A stretch of 64,000 nucleotides of DNA from Persicimonas caeni (GCF_006517175.1 NZ_CP041186.1:1825001-1889000), one strand, 5' to 3'; numbered from the stretch's first letter, positions 45,611 to 55,083 are shown. Numbers and translations are program-made. Notes: generated by a model from the sequence alone, not told the origin.

Positions 45611-47710
45611 CTACCCGTCGGCGGGATAGCAGACATTGGCGGCACATAACAAGCCCTCACAACAGTCGGCGCTGGTGCTGCACGTCTCTGTCAGCTCTCG
45701 GCACCTTTCGGGGGGCGGTGGTGAGCACACCAAGTCCCCACCCTCATCGGGTAGGCACTCGCCACTACAACATTCTCCCCCCACACTGCAACCCTCACCG
45801 TCCTGTCGGCACGCCTGTGGGGCCCAGTAGGCGGCGATATTCATCGACTGGGTGTTTTGTCCGGGCAGCCAATACCCCACTTCAGACGGGTCCTGGCCGG
45901 GGTCGGGGTTCTTTTTGACCGCCGACACCCAGATTTGCTGTCGCGACGCCCCTTGTGTGCCTGCCTGAGCGTTGCCGTAATCCCTGCGAGACAGGTAGCT
46001 GAGCCAGAAGTAGTCCTCGGTCTCGAACGGCGAGAAGTTCGGCTGGAAGGTGTCTGCAGCACTCGGCCCACCCGAGGCATGGTCCAGGCGGACCACCCCG
46101 GAGCCATCGCGACGCATCATATACAGCGCGGCCTGCTTGTCCTCACTGCGCGAGCCGGTGCCGTGGGCGAACGCGATCCACTGCGAATCGGGGCTCCAAG
46201 TCGGGTAACTGGCGGCCTGGCCCGCGGGCTGGGCGTTCGGGATGTCGGTGCCGGCGCGAAGGGTCTGCGGCGCACCGAAGCTGTCGGGGCCGGTCACCGG
46301 CAAGACGGCCACGTCGCCGGTGGTGTTGGCGCCGCCCCACGCGTTCACGTTGTTGATGTAGGCGATCAGGCTGCCGTCGGGCGACCAGGACGGGTGCGTG
46401 ACTCCTCCGCCGGGAAGCGCTCCGCTCTGGGGCGGGACGACTTGGCCGGTGAACGGGTCCATCAACGCCATTTTGCCGTTCGCGCCGCCCTCGGTCTGCG
46501 TGACCATCAGCCGCGTGTCGTCGGGATTCCAGGTCGAGAACCACCAGCGTGTGCCGTTGTTCGGGTCGACGGGGAACTCGCTGGGCGGCGGATTGCCGCT
46601 CAGGTCCTGCGTGAGATCGAAGACCGTCCCGATATTGTCGCCGCCGCCCAGGCGCCCGACCATGTAGCGGCCGCTGTTGGACACCGAGTGGCAGCCCACA
46701 CAGCGGGTGCCCGTGCCGTCGTCCGGCGGGGTCGGCATGAACTGCTCGGGGGTGCCCGTGCCGTCCTTGATGCGTACGATACGCCCTGCGCCGATATCCC
46801 AGTAGTACACCGAGCCGGCCACGGTGCCTTTGGCAAAGCGCATACGCACCGGGGTGCCTCCGATCACGTCGCCGCTGGCGGCTTCCAGGCGTGTCACGGC
46901 GATACTCATCGGCTCGTCTTGCTCCGTCTGCGCCATCGCACGCCAAGCGTCGGCGTCGGCCAGCCAGTGGTTGCCAAAGCTCGGGCCGGTATGCTTGACG
47001 TAGCTGACGACCTCGGCGCTCGGCTTGACCAGCCGGATCTGGAAGATGTCGTCCTGAACTCCGTTGGTCCACTGGATATCGGCCGGGTAGACATTCTCGG
47101 GCATGACCGCCCCGTCGAGCGGATAGACCACCGTGGACGCACGCGTCGGGTCGGTGACCTGGGCCCCCTGGAAGCTCTGGGCGACGTCGTCGGGCAGTCC
47201 GTCGGCCACGAGTGTACGCTTGACGAAGACCCGCACGGTGGCCGTGGCCGGGGGAATACCCGCCGTCGCGTCGACCGCCGTGGCCGTCACCTGCGTCTCG
47301 CCACCGAGGATACCGTGGGCTACGAAGTTGCCGTTGGCCGCGTCGATATAACCGATCTTCTCGTCGGCCACCGAAAACTCGACGTCGCCGCCAAATGGCT
47401 CGGTGTGGCCGTCGGCAAAGGTGGCGACCACCGCGAAATCATGCTGCGGCTGCGAGCCGTTCTCCGAGAGCAAGTCGACGCTGGCCGGCTCGATCTGAAT
47501 CGCGGTCAGCGGGCCGTGATCACCGGTGTCGCCGCTGCCACCTCCGTCGTCCGGACCGCCCGTGTCCCACGAGCACTCACTGCCTGTGCAGTCGCCCGTA
47601 TCCGACTCGGTTTGGGAACCAATAGTGGTACGCCCGTCGTCGCATCCGAGACCGACGAGCGACAGACAAATGAAAAGAGATAAGACCCTTGGCAAGTTCG
47701 AGGCGGCCAT
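45611..47710 (-). CDS. PD40-type lipoprotein with one CxxCH motif and Cys-rich tail
   Basis: 699 residues; TGGAG lies 7 bases before the ATG at 47710. A lipoprotein signal (FICLSLVGLG, then Cys) is followed by an acidic linker, a bacterial Ig-like domain (about 65-155), and a region containing one c-type heme motif (CVGCH near 345). A propeller-like region with PD40/TolB-like units follows (WSPDGSLIAYINN, WSPDSQWIAFAHG), then a tail with about 16 Cys (CCSGECLPDEGG and CCEGLLC) of knottin appearance. Together these suggest a surface or periplasmic protein; whether heme is bound is untested. It has no obvious operon partner. Confidence 0.77.
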   Translation of the reverse strand: MAASNLPRVLSLFICLSLVGLGCDDGRTTIGSQTESDTGDCTGSECSWDTGGPDDGGGSGDTGDHGPLTAIQIEPASVDLLSENGSQPQHDFAVVATFADGHTEPFGGDVEFSVADEKIGYIDAANGNFVAHGILGGETQVTATAVDATAGIPPATATVRVFVKRTLVADGLPDDVAQSFQGAQVTDPTRASTVVYPLDGAVMPENVYPADIQWTNGVQDDIFQIRLVKPSAEVVSYVKHTGPSFGNHWLADADAWRAMAQTEQDEPMSIAVTRLEAASGDVIGGTPVRMRFAKGTVAGSVYYWDIGAGRIVRIKDGTGTPEQFMPTPPDDGTGTRCVGCHSVSNSGRYMVGRLGGGDNIGTVFDLTQDLSGNPPPSEFPVDPNNGTRWWFSTWNPDDTRLMVTQTEGGANGKMALMDPFTGQVVPPQSGALPGGGVTHPSWSPDGSLIAYINNVNAWGGANTTGDVAVLPVTGPDSFGAPQTLRAGTDIPNAQPAGQAASYPTWSPDSQWIAFAHGTGSRSEDKQAALYMMRRDGSGVVRLDHASGGPSAADTFQPNFSPFETEDYFWLSYLSRRDYGNAQAGTQGASRQQIWVSAVKKNPDPGQDPSEVGYWLPGQNTQSMNIAAYWAPQACRQDGEGCSVGGECCSGECLPDEGGDLVCSPPPPERCRELTETCSTSADCCEGLLCAANVCYPADG

Positions 47711-47786
47711 CAAACGCTCCAGTAGAAATGTCACGTTACCGATGGGCCACACTATAGCAGAACGCTGGTGCCGTTGCAGTGGCAAC

Positions 47787-47821
47787 AAAAAACCCCGGCC
47801 GCCAAGCATGCGGCCGAGGTT
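47787..47821 (-). terminator. Rho-independent terminator of the second ABC transporter gene
   Basis: On the minus strand AACCTCGGCCGC and GCGGCCGGGGTT form a stem around ATGCTTG, followed by TTTT then G. It lies about 110 bases after the transporter stop. Between them are two GCAAGCA words and two copies of TCTAGAGCG. Confidence 0.85.
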
Positions 47822-47932
47822 CTCGTGACTCTAGAGCGCAGAGAGGTGTTGCAAGCAGAAGAGCTCTAGAGCGGTGCAGGTGTGTGCAAGCAAAAGGAGG
47901 CGGTCACCTGCGCCCGCCGTGTAGGCGAGGGG

Positions 47933-49699
47933 TTAGCTCGCCAGACGGATATGTCCGGTTTGTTGTTCCACCAGGTAGGCGTAGTAGCCGTCCTGCGCCA
48001 TCAACTCGGCGTGCGTGCCGCTCTCGGCGATGCGGCCGTCGCGCAGCACCAGGATGCGGTCGGCGCGCACCACCGTCGACAGCCGGTGTGCGATGATAAA
48101 GGCGGTGCGGTTCACCAACAGCTTGTCGAGCGCGCGCTGGACGAGAGCCTCCGATTCGGCGTCGAGCGCCGACGTGGCTTCGTCGAGCACCATCACCGGC
48201 GGGTTCTTGATGAGCGCGCGCGCAATGGAGATGCGTTGGCATTCGCCAGCCGACAGTCGGCTGCCCGACTCACCGACGACCGTGTCGTAGCCGTTGGGCA
48301 GCTTGACGATAAAGTCGTGCGCGTAGGCTGCCTTGGCCGCCTCGATGACCTCCTCGCGCGTCGCCTCGGGGCGGCCGTAGGCGATGTTGTTGGCGATGGT
48401 GTCGCGAAACAGCATCGAGTCTTGCAGAACCATGCCCATCTGATGGCGCACCTTGCGCTGCTCGAGGTCTCGCAAATCGTGACCGTCGATGCGCACCGAA
48501 CCAGCGACCGGATCGTGCAGGCGCTGTAGAAGACTCATCATCGTCGACTTGCCGGCACCGCTCGGGCCCACCAAGGCGATCGTCTCACCGCGCTCGACGC
48601 GAAGGTCGATGCCCTCGAGGACCATCTCGCCGTCGTCTTCGTAGCGGAAGTGTACGTTATCGAAGGCAATGTCGCCCTGAATCTCGCCCGGATCAATCGC
48701 GTTGGGGCTATCCGGCACCGGATCCTCACCGTCGAGGATGGTGAAGACCTCGTCGACGGCCGCCGCGGCCTTGCGCACCGTCTCGTGCACGCCCGTCAGG
48801 CCCTGGACGGGGCCGAAGAGGCCGTGGATATAGCCCATGAACGCCACCAGCGTACCGACGGTGACCTCACCGTTGATCGCCAGCCAAGCGCCCACACCGA
48901 TGGCCGAGATACGCGCGCCGGTGACCACCAGGTTCGAGGCCACGCCCACGCTGGTGTCGAAGCCCACGCCACGCACCACCACGTCATTGGCGTCGTCGAC
49001 GTGGCGCAGAAAGCGCTCCTTCTCGTGATCTTCCATGGCGAAGCTGCGCACCAACGACAGGCTGCGCAGCACTTCGTTGAAGCGTCCGTAAATCGTCGCC
49101 CACTTGTTGAGCAGCTTGCGCTCGCGGCGAGTCTGGGTGGGCGCGGCCCACGCCGAGATGATGGCCGGCAGCGGGACAAACGCCATGACGACGAAAAAGA
49201 GGCGCCAGTCGAGCTTGATCATCGCCACGGCGGCAAACACCAAATAAGCGATGGCCGGCAGGACCTGAAACGAGATCTGGCTGACGGCATTGACGAAGCC
49301 GTCGATCCCTTTCTGCAGCCGCGTGAGCACCGCGCCGGTGCCTTCATCGCTGCAATAACTCGACGGCAGCCGCTGCAGGCTGTCGACCGACTCCTCGAGG
49401 AGCGCGTACTGAATCCCAATGCGCGTGCGCCACGTCAGCCAGTTGCTGAAACCCTGGCACGCTTCGCTGACGAGGGTGATACCTACCAACAGGCCCAGCC
49501 CCCACATCACCGCCTCGACGGTGCCGCCCTCGCTCAACTGGTCGAAGATATGCTTCATGACCAGGGGCTGCGCGGCACCGACGACGGCCACGATCATGGT
49601 CAACGCGAGAATGAATACGATGGACTTGCGGTGTGGACGCGCAAAAGAGAGTGCGCGCCGGAGCCTCGCCCAGTGATCTGACTTCTTACTACCACTCAC
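47933..49699 (-). CDS. ABC half-transporter, exporter type, atypical signature
   Basis: 588 residues from a GTG at 49699 with GGAG about 10 bases upstream; the frame extends further but without family similarity. Six transmembrane helices (about 20-320) precede the ATPase domain: Walker A GPSGAGKST near 376, Walker B VMVLDEATS, and H-loop IIAHRLST. The signature reads LSAGE instead of LSGGQ (about 481), which may slow ATP hydrolysis or reflect a specialised partner. It should act as a dimer in the inner membrane; homodimer or a heterodimer with the ABC gene at 2892 are both possible. It is divergent from the membrane histidine kinase. Confidence 0.86.
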   Translation of the reverse strand: MSGSKKSDHWARLRRALSFARPHRKSIVFILALTMIVAVVGAAQPLVMKHIFDQLSEGGTVEAVMWGLGLLVGITLVSEACQGFSNWLTWRTRIGIQYALLEESVDSLQRLPSSYCSDEGTGAVLTRLQKGIDGFVNAVSQISFQVLPAIAYLVFAAVAMIKLDWRLFFVVMAFVPLPAIISAWAAPTQTRRERKLLNKWATIYGRFNEVLRSLSLVRSFAMEDHEKERFLRHVDDANDVVVRGVGFDTSVGVASNLVVTGARISAIGVGAWLAINGEVTVGTLVAFMGYIHGLFGPVQGLTGVHETVRKAAAAVDEVFTILDGEDPVPDSPNAIDPGEIQGDIAFDNVHFRYEDDGEMVLEGIDLRVERGETIALVGPSGAGKSTMMSLLQRLHDPVAGSVRIDGHDLRDLEQRKVRHQMGMVLQDSMLFRDTIANNIAYGRPEATREEVIEAAKAAYAHDFIVKLPNGYDTVVGESGSRLSAGECQRISIARALIKNPPVMVLDEATSALDAESEALVQRALDKLLVNRTAFIIAHRLSTVVRADRILVLRDGRIAESGTHAELMAQDGYYAYLVEQQTGHIRLAS

Positions 49700-49923
49700 G
49701 GCTGGCGTTCTCCGTTCCTCGAGGTAAATTCGCGAACTTTGGACACGGCAAAACCCGACATTTCGCCAGGCAAACCAGGCACTTACGGCACTCCAGCACC
49801 GCGTATCGTACACCCTGTCGAATCCACCAAGGAGCGGGTCTATTCCGTTGTGGCTAAAAAATTTTACTGTCACGGTGAAACTCTACCGGCAGCATCTTCC
49901 GTTATCGTCGATCAGCACGAGCG

Positions 49924-49939
49924 TGGCACGGTTCTGGCA
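49924..49939 (+). promoter_or_regulatory. Candidate sigma-54 promoter before the membrane kinase
   Basis: TGGCACGGTTCTGGCA has GG and GC dinucleotides separated by 10 bases, as in −24/−12 promoters, about 145 bases upstream of the kinase start. The −12 part is TGGCA rather than TTGCA. The remainder of 49700-50083 holds nothing else that I can identify. Confidence 0.35.
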
Positions 49940-50083
49940 CTCTAATTTGGGTGTGAACGCGCATGGGCTGGCGCGCTCGGATTCAAAGTCGTTTTACCGG
50001 CGGCATTTTTGCACTTCCGAGCTCTAACGCGCAGGTTTTGCGCCCAAGCAGTTCAGAGTTGTCCCCTCTACTGTGGCGGGCTT

Positions 50084-52342
50084 ATGGAGACGCAAGAAAA
50101 CAACTCCACCGATGAGCAGACCGAGACGGCAGCCTCACGCCGACACCTGACCCTGAGCGGTCAACTGATGGTGCTCGTCGCCGTTTTGGCGCTGGGACCT
50201 CTCTTGGTCACCAACTACATCGGCTATCAACGCACCAAGGACGTTCTTGCGGAGATGACCCACCAGGCGTTGAACAACGCGGTGAGTCTGGCGGCTACGG
50301 AGACCACTGACTTTATCAGCGAGCGAAAGAAGCTGCTCTCGTCATTGGTCGCCGGCAACCTCCATCTGTCGCAGGCCTCAGACGAGGCCGCCCGGCTGAT
50401 CGCGGAAGAGCCGAGCCGACTCAACGCAACGCTGACGCCGCTCGAGCGTCACCTCGAGGCCAAGGCCGAGTCCACCGATGCACAAGCGCGTTTTTATGTG
50501 CTCTCCCCTGAGGGGCAAGTGCTCGGCTCATCGGAGGGCGTCCAGCCGCGCGGGATGTGGCGTCGCGACGATCTTTGTCTCGAGTTGGCCGAACAGCCAA
50601 GCCGGCTGGCCATCCATCACGAGAGCGATTCGGTGCTGTACGTGGCCGAACCACTCGACTCGTCGAGCCAGAGCAGCAAAGGGGCCGCGTCTGCCCCGAT
50701 TCTCTGCGCGCGCTTCGACTTTGCCATGGCCAGCCGACTGCGCGAGCTGAGCCACTCGCAAGCACCGGTCGAGCGCTTTCGGATCATCAACGAATCCGGC
50801 GAAGTACTCATCGACACCGAAGGCGCCATGGATTCAGATGACAGCGCCATGGCAGTGCTCTTCGAACAACTCGACGAGCAGGACCCCCGGTACGGGACCT
50901 ACGACAGTGCCGAGCACGGCACCGTCTTCGCCGCAGTCGCGCCCATCAGCAGCACCGACTGGATGGTCACCGCCGAAGTCCCCAGCGCAAAGGCGATGGC
51001 CATGCTCGAAGATCTCAAACGCCGCGTCTTCTGGATGGGCTCCGGCTTCGTGGCGATCGTGCTGCTCGGCATGTTCTTGATGGTGCGCACCACCATCGAT
51101 CCCCTGCGCGACCTGGTCGAGGCCACCAAGAAGATGGCGCGTGGGGAGTTGGCGCAGACGGTCGCCACACGCGGACCGCGTGAGGTGGCCCATCTGGCCT
51201 CGGTCTTCAACAAAATGAGCCGCCAAGTCTCCGATCTACACCACAACCTCGAAGAGCGCGTCGACCAACGCACCGCCGAGCTGCACCAAAACCAGGCTTT
51301 CTCACAGATCCTGTTCAATTCGATGCACGAGAACCTGATGGTGATCGACCGCGACTTTCGTGTCATCAAAGCCAACGATGCCGCCCGGCGCACCTACGGC
51401 GACGAGTTGGTTGGCAAGCTGTGCCACGTCGCCTTCCAAGCGAGTGACTGTGAGGACGAAAATTGCCCGCTGCGACGCGCCCTGGAGAGCGGCGAACCGG
51501 TCGAAGAGGAGCGGGTTCACCTCAACCAGACCAGCCCCGAGATCATGCACACGCAGGTCTTCCCACTACCGGCGCCCACCGGCCAGCCGCCAAACCAGGT
51601 GCTCATGGTCACTCGCCCGATCACCGACGAGAAACAAGAACTCGCCTCGACCGCGGCCGACGAGAAGGTCTCGGCCTACGCACTCATGGCGGCCAGCGTC
51701 GCCCACGAGATCGGCAACCCGCTGTCGTCCATCAGCGCGCAGTTGCAATTGGCCAAGCGAAAGAAAGATCCCGAATTCACCGAAAAGGTCATCGACATCA
51801 TCGACGGACAGGTCTCGCGCATCGACAAGCTGTTGCGCGACATGACCGCCTTTTCGAGCCGACAGTCCAACCACGCCACCTTCGTGTACTGGAACCAGGT
51901 CATCGAGGATGTGGTGCGATTGCTCCGCCACGGCCCCCACGGCCGCTTTGTCAGCTTCGAACTCGACCTGGCCGACGAGCTTCCGGCGGCCTACGCCGCC
52001 CCCGAGCGCTGCTTCCAAGTGCTCCTCAACCTGGGCCTCAACGCGCTCGACGCCATGGAAGGTCGCGGGACGTTGACCATCGAGACCTGGCTCGACGGCG
52101 AGGACATCGTGATCCGAACCAGCGACACCGGCCCGGGCATCGCGGACGACGTCGAGGAGCATATCTTCGAGCCCTACTTTTCGACCAAAGACCCACACAA
52201 GGGCAGCGGGCTGGGGCTCTTTATCAGCAAGCGCATCGTCGAGCAGATGGACGGCGTACTCGAATACAAGGCCGTCGAGGGTGGTGGCGCGAGCTTCATC
52301 ATTCGCGTCCCCGTGGCCACCCGAGCCCGCGTGCGCGCCTGA
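50084..52342 (+). CDS. Membrane-bound histidine kinase (NtrB/NtrY-like)
   Basis: 752 residues. Order: TM1 (about 28-48), extracytoplasmic sensor region of about 270 residues (dCache/CHASE-like), TM2 (about 318-338), HAMP (about 340-393), PAS (about 400-520), HisKA with His541 in ASVAHEIGNPLSS, and HATPase with NLGLNALDAMEG and DTGPGIADD. The HExGNPL form of the H-box is typical of NtrB-like kinases, whose partners are often sigma-54 response regulators, but none is adjacent. It senses an external ligand by architecture; the ligand is unknown. Confidence 0.9.
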   Translation: METQENNSTDEQTETAASRRHLTLSGQLMVLVAVLALGPLLVTNYIGYQRTKDVLAEMTHQALNNAVSLAATETTDFISERKKLLSSLVAGNLHLSQASDEAARLIAEEPSRLNATLTPLERHLEAKAESTDAQARFYVLSPEGQVLGSSEGVQPRGMWRRDDLCLELAEQPSRLAIHHESDSVLYVAEPLDSSSQSSKGAASAPILCARFDFAMASRLRELSHSQAPVERFRIINESGEVLIDTEGAMDSDDSAMAVLFEQLDEQDPRYGTYDSAEHGTVFAAVAPISSTDWMVTAEVPSAKAMAMLEDLKRRVFWMGSGFVAIVLLGMFLMVRTTIDPLRDLVEATKKMARGELAQTVATRGPREVAHLASVFNKMSRQVSDLHHNLEERVDQRTAELHQNQAFSQILFNSMHENLMVIDRDFRVIKANDAARRTYGDELVGKLCHVAFQASDCEDENCPLRRALESGEPVEEERVHLNQTSPEIMHTQVFPLPAPTGQPPNQVLMVTRPITDEKQELASTAADEKVSAYALMAASVAHEIGNPLSSISAQLQLAKRKKDPEFTEKVIDIIDGQVSRIDKLLRDMTAFSSRQSNHATFVYWNQVIEDVVRLLRHGPHGRFVSFELDLADELPAAYAAPERCFQVLLNLGLNALDAMEGRGTLTIETWLDGEDIVIRTSDTGPGIADDVEEHIFEPYFSTKDPHKGSGLGLFISKRIVEQMDGVLEYKAVEGGGASFIIRVPVATRARVRA

Positions 52343-52462
52343 GACCAGCCCACCTCACCGCCCCCAGCGGCGCTTGTGGCGTTGAAAGCGTGCCACGGTT
52401 CTGACATCATGGCGCGCCCAATGGCCTGTACCCCGCCCTCATCTGTGACGTCAGGAAATTTT

Positions 52463-52942
52463 ATGCCAGCGGTCGACCAACTCGCCATCCTTCAAAAGAC
52501 CTGGGATGGCCTCAAGCATCTGCCCGGAGGCGGCCTTATCATGGGCCGGATCGTCGGCCGACTCGCCCCGTACACCGGCACCATCAAGCCCGAGGTCGTC
52601 GAGCTTCGGCGCGGCTATGGTTGCGTGCAGATGAAAGATCGCAAGAAGGTGCGCAATCACCTGCAGTCGATCCACGCCATTGCGCTGATGAATTTGGCTG
52701 AAGCCTGCTCGGGCCTGGCGTTCACCTATTCGCTGCCGGAGCGCACCCGCGCCATCCTGACCGGCCTCGAAATCGAGTACGTCAAGAAGGCGCGCGGCAC
52801 GCTGACCGCCGAGTGCTACTGCATGATTCCCGAGACCAACGAGCGCTCGGAGTACGAGCTCGAAGTTGTCACCCGCGACGCCTCCGGCGACGTGGTCACT
52901 CGGGCCAACGCCCACTGGCTCGTTGGCCCGCTGGACAAATAG
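52463..52942 (+). CDS. DUF4442 hotdog-fold protein
   Basis: 159 residues with AGGAA 7 bases before the ATG. It matches the DUF4442 family of hotdog-fold proteins related to acyl-CoA thioesterases: residues HLQSIHAIALMNLAEACSGL form the central helix, with H and the conserved NxxE pattern, and GLEIEYVKKARGTLTAECYC the strands. A thioesterase-type role on acyl-CoA or acyl-ACP is likely but not demonstrated. It is downstream of the kinase by 120 bases on the same strand and convergent with the exported methyltransferase, separated by 8 bases. Confidence 0.85.
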   Translation: MPAVDQLAILQKTWDGLKHLPGGGLIMGRIVGRLAPYTGTIKPEVVELRRGYGCVQMKDRKKVRNHLQSIHAIALMNLAEACSGLAFTYSLPERTRAILTGLEIEYVKKARGTLTAECYCMIPETNERSEYELEVVTRDASGDVVTRANAHWLVGPLDK

Positions 52943-52950
52943 ACCGCGCG

Positions 52951-53769
52951 TTATTTTTTCGGCTTCGTGCCGATGACGATATATTGCTTGGGCAATGTCT
53001 CGTCGGCGATCTTGGCCTCGAATCCAGCCAAGCGTAGCTCCTCGGCGACCTGCTCGGGCGCCAGGCGCATCTCTTTGGGTGGCCCCTGCGTGGCCTCTTT
53101 GGTGTAATCGACCACCGCCAACTTGCCGCCCGGGGTCAGCGCTTCGTATAGCTTGCGCCCGTATGCTGCTCGCTTGGGGATGTGGTGCCAGGTGTTGACC
53201 GTCAGAATGCGGTCGACCGACTCGGACTCCAGCCCAGGATCATCGACAGCGACCTTCCGAGCCTCCACGTTCTCCAGGCCTCGTTCACCGGCGAGTTCGG
53301 AGATGAAGTCGACCATGCTCTGCTCGATGTCGAGCGCGACCACTTTGCCGTCCGGGCCCACCTCGCTGGCCAACGGCTCGACAAAATAACCGGTGCCGGC
53401 CCCGAGGTCGACGACAGTCATCCCCTCGCCGAGCTCCATGACCTGGGCAACTTCCCCGGGTTTTTGCCACTCGTCACGGGCCGGGTCGTTCCAGTTCTCC
53501 GCCCATTTCTCGGGATTCTCGAAGCGATGACCGTGGGGCTCGGCGCCGTGGCCGTGCCCTTCGCCATGCTTCTCCGATTGATGCTTCTCCGCTTGGTGCT
53601 CGCCTGAAGCATGCGCCTCCTCGTTCGCCTCGACGAATTGCGTCTGCTCTTCGACCTTATCCGACGCGTCGGTCTCACGCGTCTGCTCCCCGGCGCCCGA
53701 GCAGCCAATCGAACCAGCCAGCAGCACGACCACCAAACCTGTCGACCAAGCGTTTCCAAATACTTTCAT
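52951..53769 (-). CDS. Exported SAM-dependent methyltransferase-like lipoprotein
   Basis: 272 residues; GAGGTGG lies 5 bases before the ATG. A signal sequence (MKVFGNAWSTGLVVVLLAGS, then IGC) predicts lipidation. Next comes a His/Glu/Lys-rich stretch (about 45-80, such as EHQAEKHQSEKHGEGHGHG) and then a class I methyltransferase domain with motif I VVDLGAGTGYF, the following VVALDIEQSM and a LTVNTWHHI block. Finding a SAM-dependent enzyme outside the cytoplasm is unexpected, because SAM is cytoplasmic. The His-rich stretch could bind metal. Related exported forms exist in other bacteria, but their role is not known to me. Confidence 0.8.
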   Translation of the reverse strand: MKVFGNAWSTGLVVVLLAGSIGCSGAGEQTRETDASDKVEEQTQFVEANEEAHASGEHQAEKHQSEKHGEGHGHGAEPHGHRFENPEKWAENWNDPARDEWQKPGEVAQVMELGEGMTVVDLGAGTGYFVEPLASEVGPDGKVVALDIEQSMVDFISELAGERGLENVEARKVAVDDPGLESESVDRILTVNTWHHIPKRAAYGRKLYEALTPGGKLAVVDYTKEATQGPPKEMRLAPEQVAEELRLAGFEAKIADETLPKQYIVIGTKPKK

Positions 53770-53877
53770 CAGCCACCTCATCCAGTCAGCGATTACGTTC
53801 GAGATACGACAGCCTGCCGTACCACATGTCAGTACGACAGGTATCGTTTCAACGATTCGCCGCCGGCGCAACAGCCA

Positions 53878-54357
53878 TCACGTGCCTTCGGCCTGCCCCA
53901 TCGCCTCTTGCTGGCGCTTCTTCATCTCCTCGGGGCCGACGTCTTCGACCTTGGAAGCAAAGGTCCACTTGTGCCCGTAGGGATCGACCACCGAGCCCAT
54001 GCGGTCGCCCCAGAACATGTCGGCCGGTGGCATCGTAACCTCGGCGCCGGCCTCCACCGCCCGCGCGAAGGCCGCGTCGGCGTCCTCGACGTACAGCCAC
54101 AGGCCCACCGGAGAGCCGCCGAGCGCCTGCGGGCCGTGCGCCCCCTGTTCGGGGTACTCGTCGTTGAGCATCACGATCGAATCGCCGATCTGGATCTCGG
54201 CGTGCCAGACGCTCCCTTCGGGCCCCGGCGCGCGCATGCGCTCCACGGCGCCCAGGGCGTCCTTGTAGAACTCGAGCGCCTCCGCGCAGTCGCGCACCGT
54301 CAGGCTCGGGGTGATGGTGTGGTAGCCATCTGGGATCGGATTTACGGGCTCAGTCAT
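53878..54357 (-). CDS. VOC-superfamily (glyoxalase-like) protein
   Basis: 159 residues from the ATG at 54357, chosen over 54363 because GAGGAG is then 8 bases away. The paired beta-alpha-beta modules of the VOC fold are visible: TPSLTVRDCAEALEFYKDAL and VWHAEIQIGDSIVML, then GLWLYVEDADAAFARAVEAG and MGSVVDPYGHKW. Family members range from glyoxalases and dioxygenases to metal-binding antibiotic-resistance proteins; PhnB-like forms are the closest in appearance. Metal ligands are plausible (H in WHAE, final E/H), but the substrate is unknown. Confidence 0.87.
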   Translation of the reverse strand: MTEPVNPIPDGYHTITPSLTVRDCAEALEFYKDALGAVERMRAPGPEGSVWHAEIQIGDSIVMLNDEYPEQGAHGPQALGGSPVGLWLYVEDADAAFARAVEAGAEVTMPPADMFWGDRMGSVVDPYGHKWTFASKVEDVGPEEMKKRQQEAMGQAEGT

Positions 54358-54480
54358 CGTCATTCTCCTCACAAGTTCGAAACCAACCACCCACTGAACG
54401 CATGTACAGCGATCTAATCAGATCATACGGGTCGGTCAAGCCCCGCGCAGAAAAATTTCGACGATGAACTCCGCGTCGTC

Positions 54481-54987
54481 TCAGGGCGACTCGATATAAA
54501 ACTCGATCGCTTTTCGAACCGTGACCGACTCGGCATCGGGCGCCGGGAGGGCCCAGCCGCGCACCGCGTCGGCGACGCAGCTGCCGGCCACCTCGCCGAC
54601 CGAATTGTCGACGACGCGAACCTGCTCGGCATAGCCCGCTGGAGGCACGACGAATTGCAGCGTCAGCGCCCCTTCGGCGCTGCCGTTGGCGCGCAGCTCT
54701 TGGCGGTAGCACGCCAGCACCACCTCGGTGCGCGCGTCGAACAACTCGTCGATCTCGGCGGCGTCGAGCTGCCCCGGGCCGACCACCTGGGCGGCCTCGG
54801 CCATCGACGCGTCGACGTCGGCCTCGAGGCGCTCGTCAGCTCTGGGCTTTGGCTCCTCGGGATCGACGATCGTGTGTGGATATTCGACCCACTCCCTGAG
54901 TTCGTACTCGGTGGGTTGGATACACGAGGCGAGTCCCAGCGCCAGCACGACGCCGAGCAACGATGGGATCAGTCTTCGATGCAGCAT
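54481..54987 (-). CDS. Lipoprotein with AgmX/TonB-like C-terminal domain
   Basis: 168 residues from the ATG at 54987; only a G-rich stretch precedes it. A lipoprotein signal (LLGVVLALGLAS, then Cys22) is followed by a Pro/Glu-rich spacer and a domain of about 85 residues: VVLACYRQELRANGSAEGAL, TLQFVVPPAGYAEQVRVV, SCVADAVRGWALPAPDAESV. The CY...L...G.L.....G......C pattern with two Cys matches the C-terminal domain found in AgmX/PglI-like and TonB-like proteins of deltaproteobacteria. It may couple to an energy or motility complex, but none is encoded nearby. Confidence 0.72.
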   Translation of the reverse strand: MLHRRLIPSLLGVVLALGLASCIQPTEYELREWVEYPHTIVDPEEPKPRADERLEADVDASMAEAAQVVGPGQLDAAEIDELFDARTEVVLACYRQELRANGSAEGALTLQFVVPPAGYAEQVRVVDNSVGEVAGSCVADAVRGWALPAPDAESVTVRKAIEFYIESP

Positions 54988-55083
54988 ACGGCCCCCCGAA
55001 ATGCGAGTGACGATCCACGGACGCAGTGGTCCCTTGTGATCGCAAGTTAAGCACGGGAGGCGAAGAGACGGGAGAATTGAGCG

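Noticed and set aside
45857-47683. A 608-codon plus-strand frame opposite the PD40 lipoprotein
   Set aside because: Antisense shadow with typical GC-rich composition; the opposite frame has clear domains and signals.
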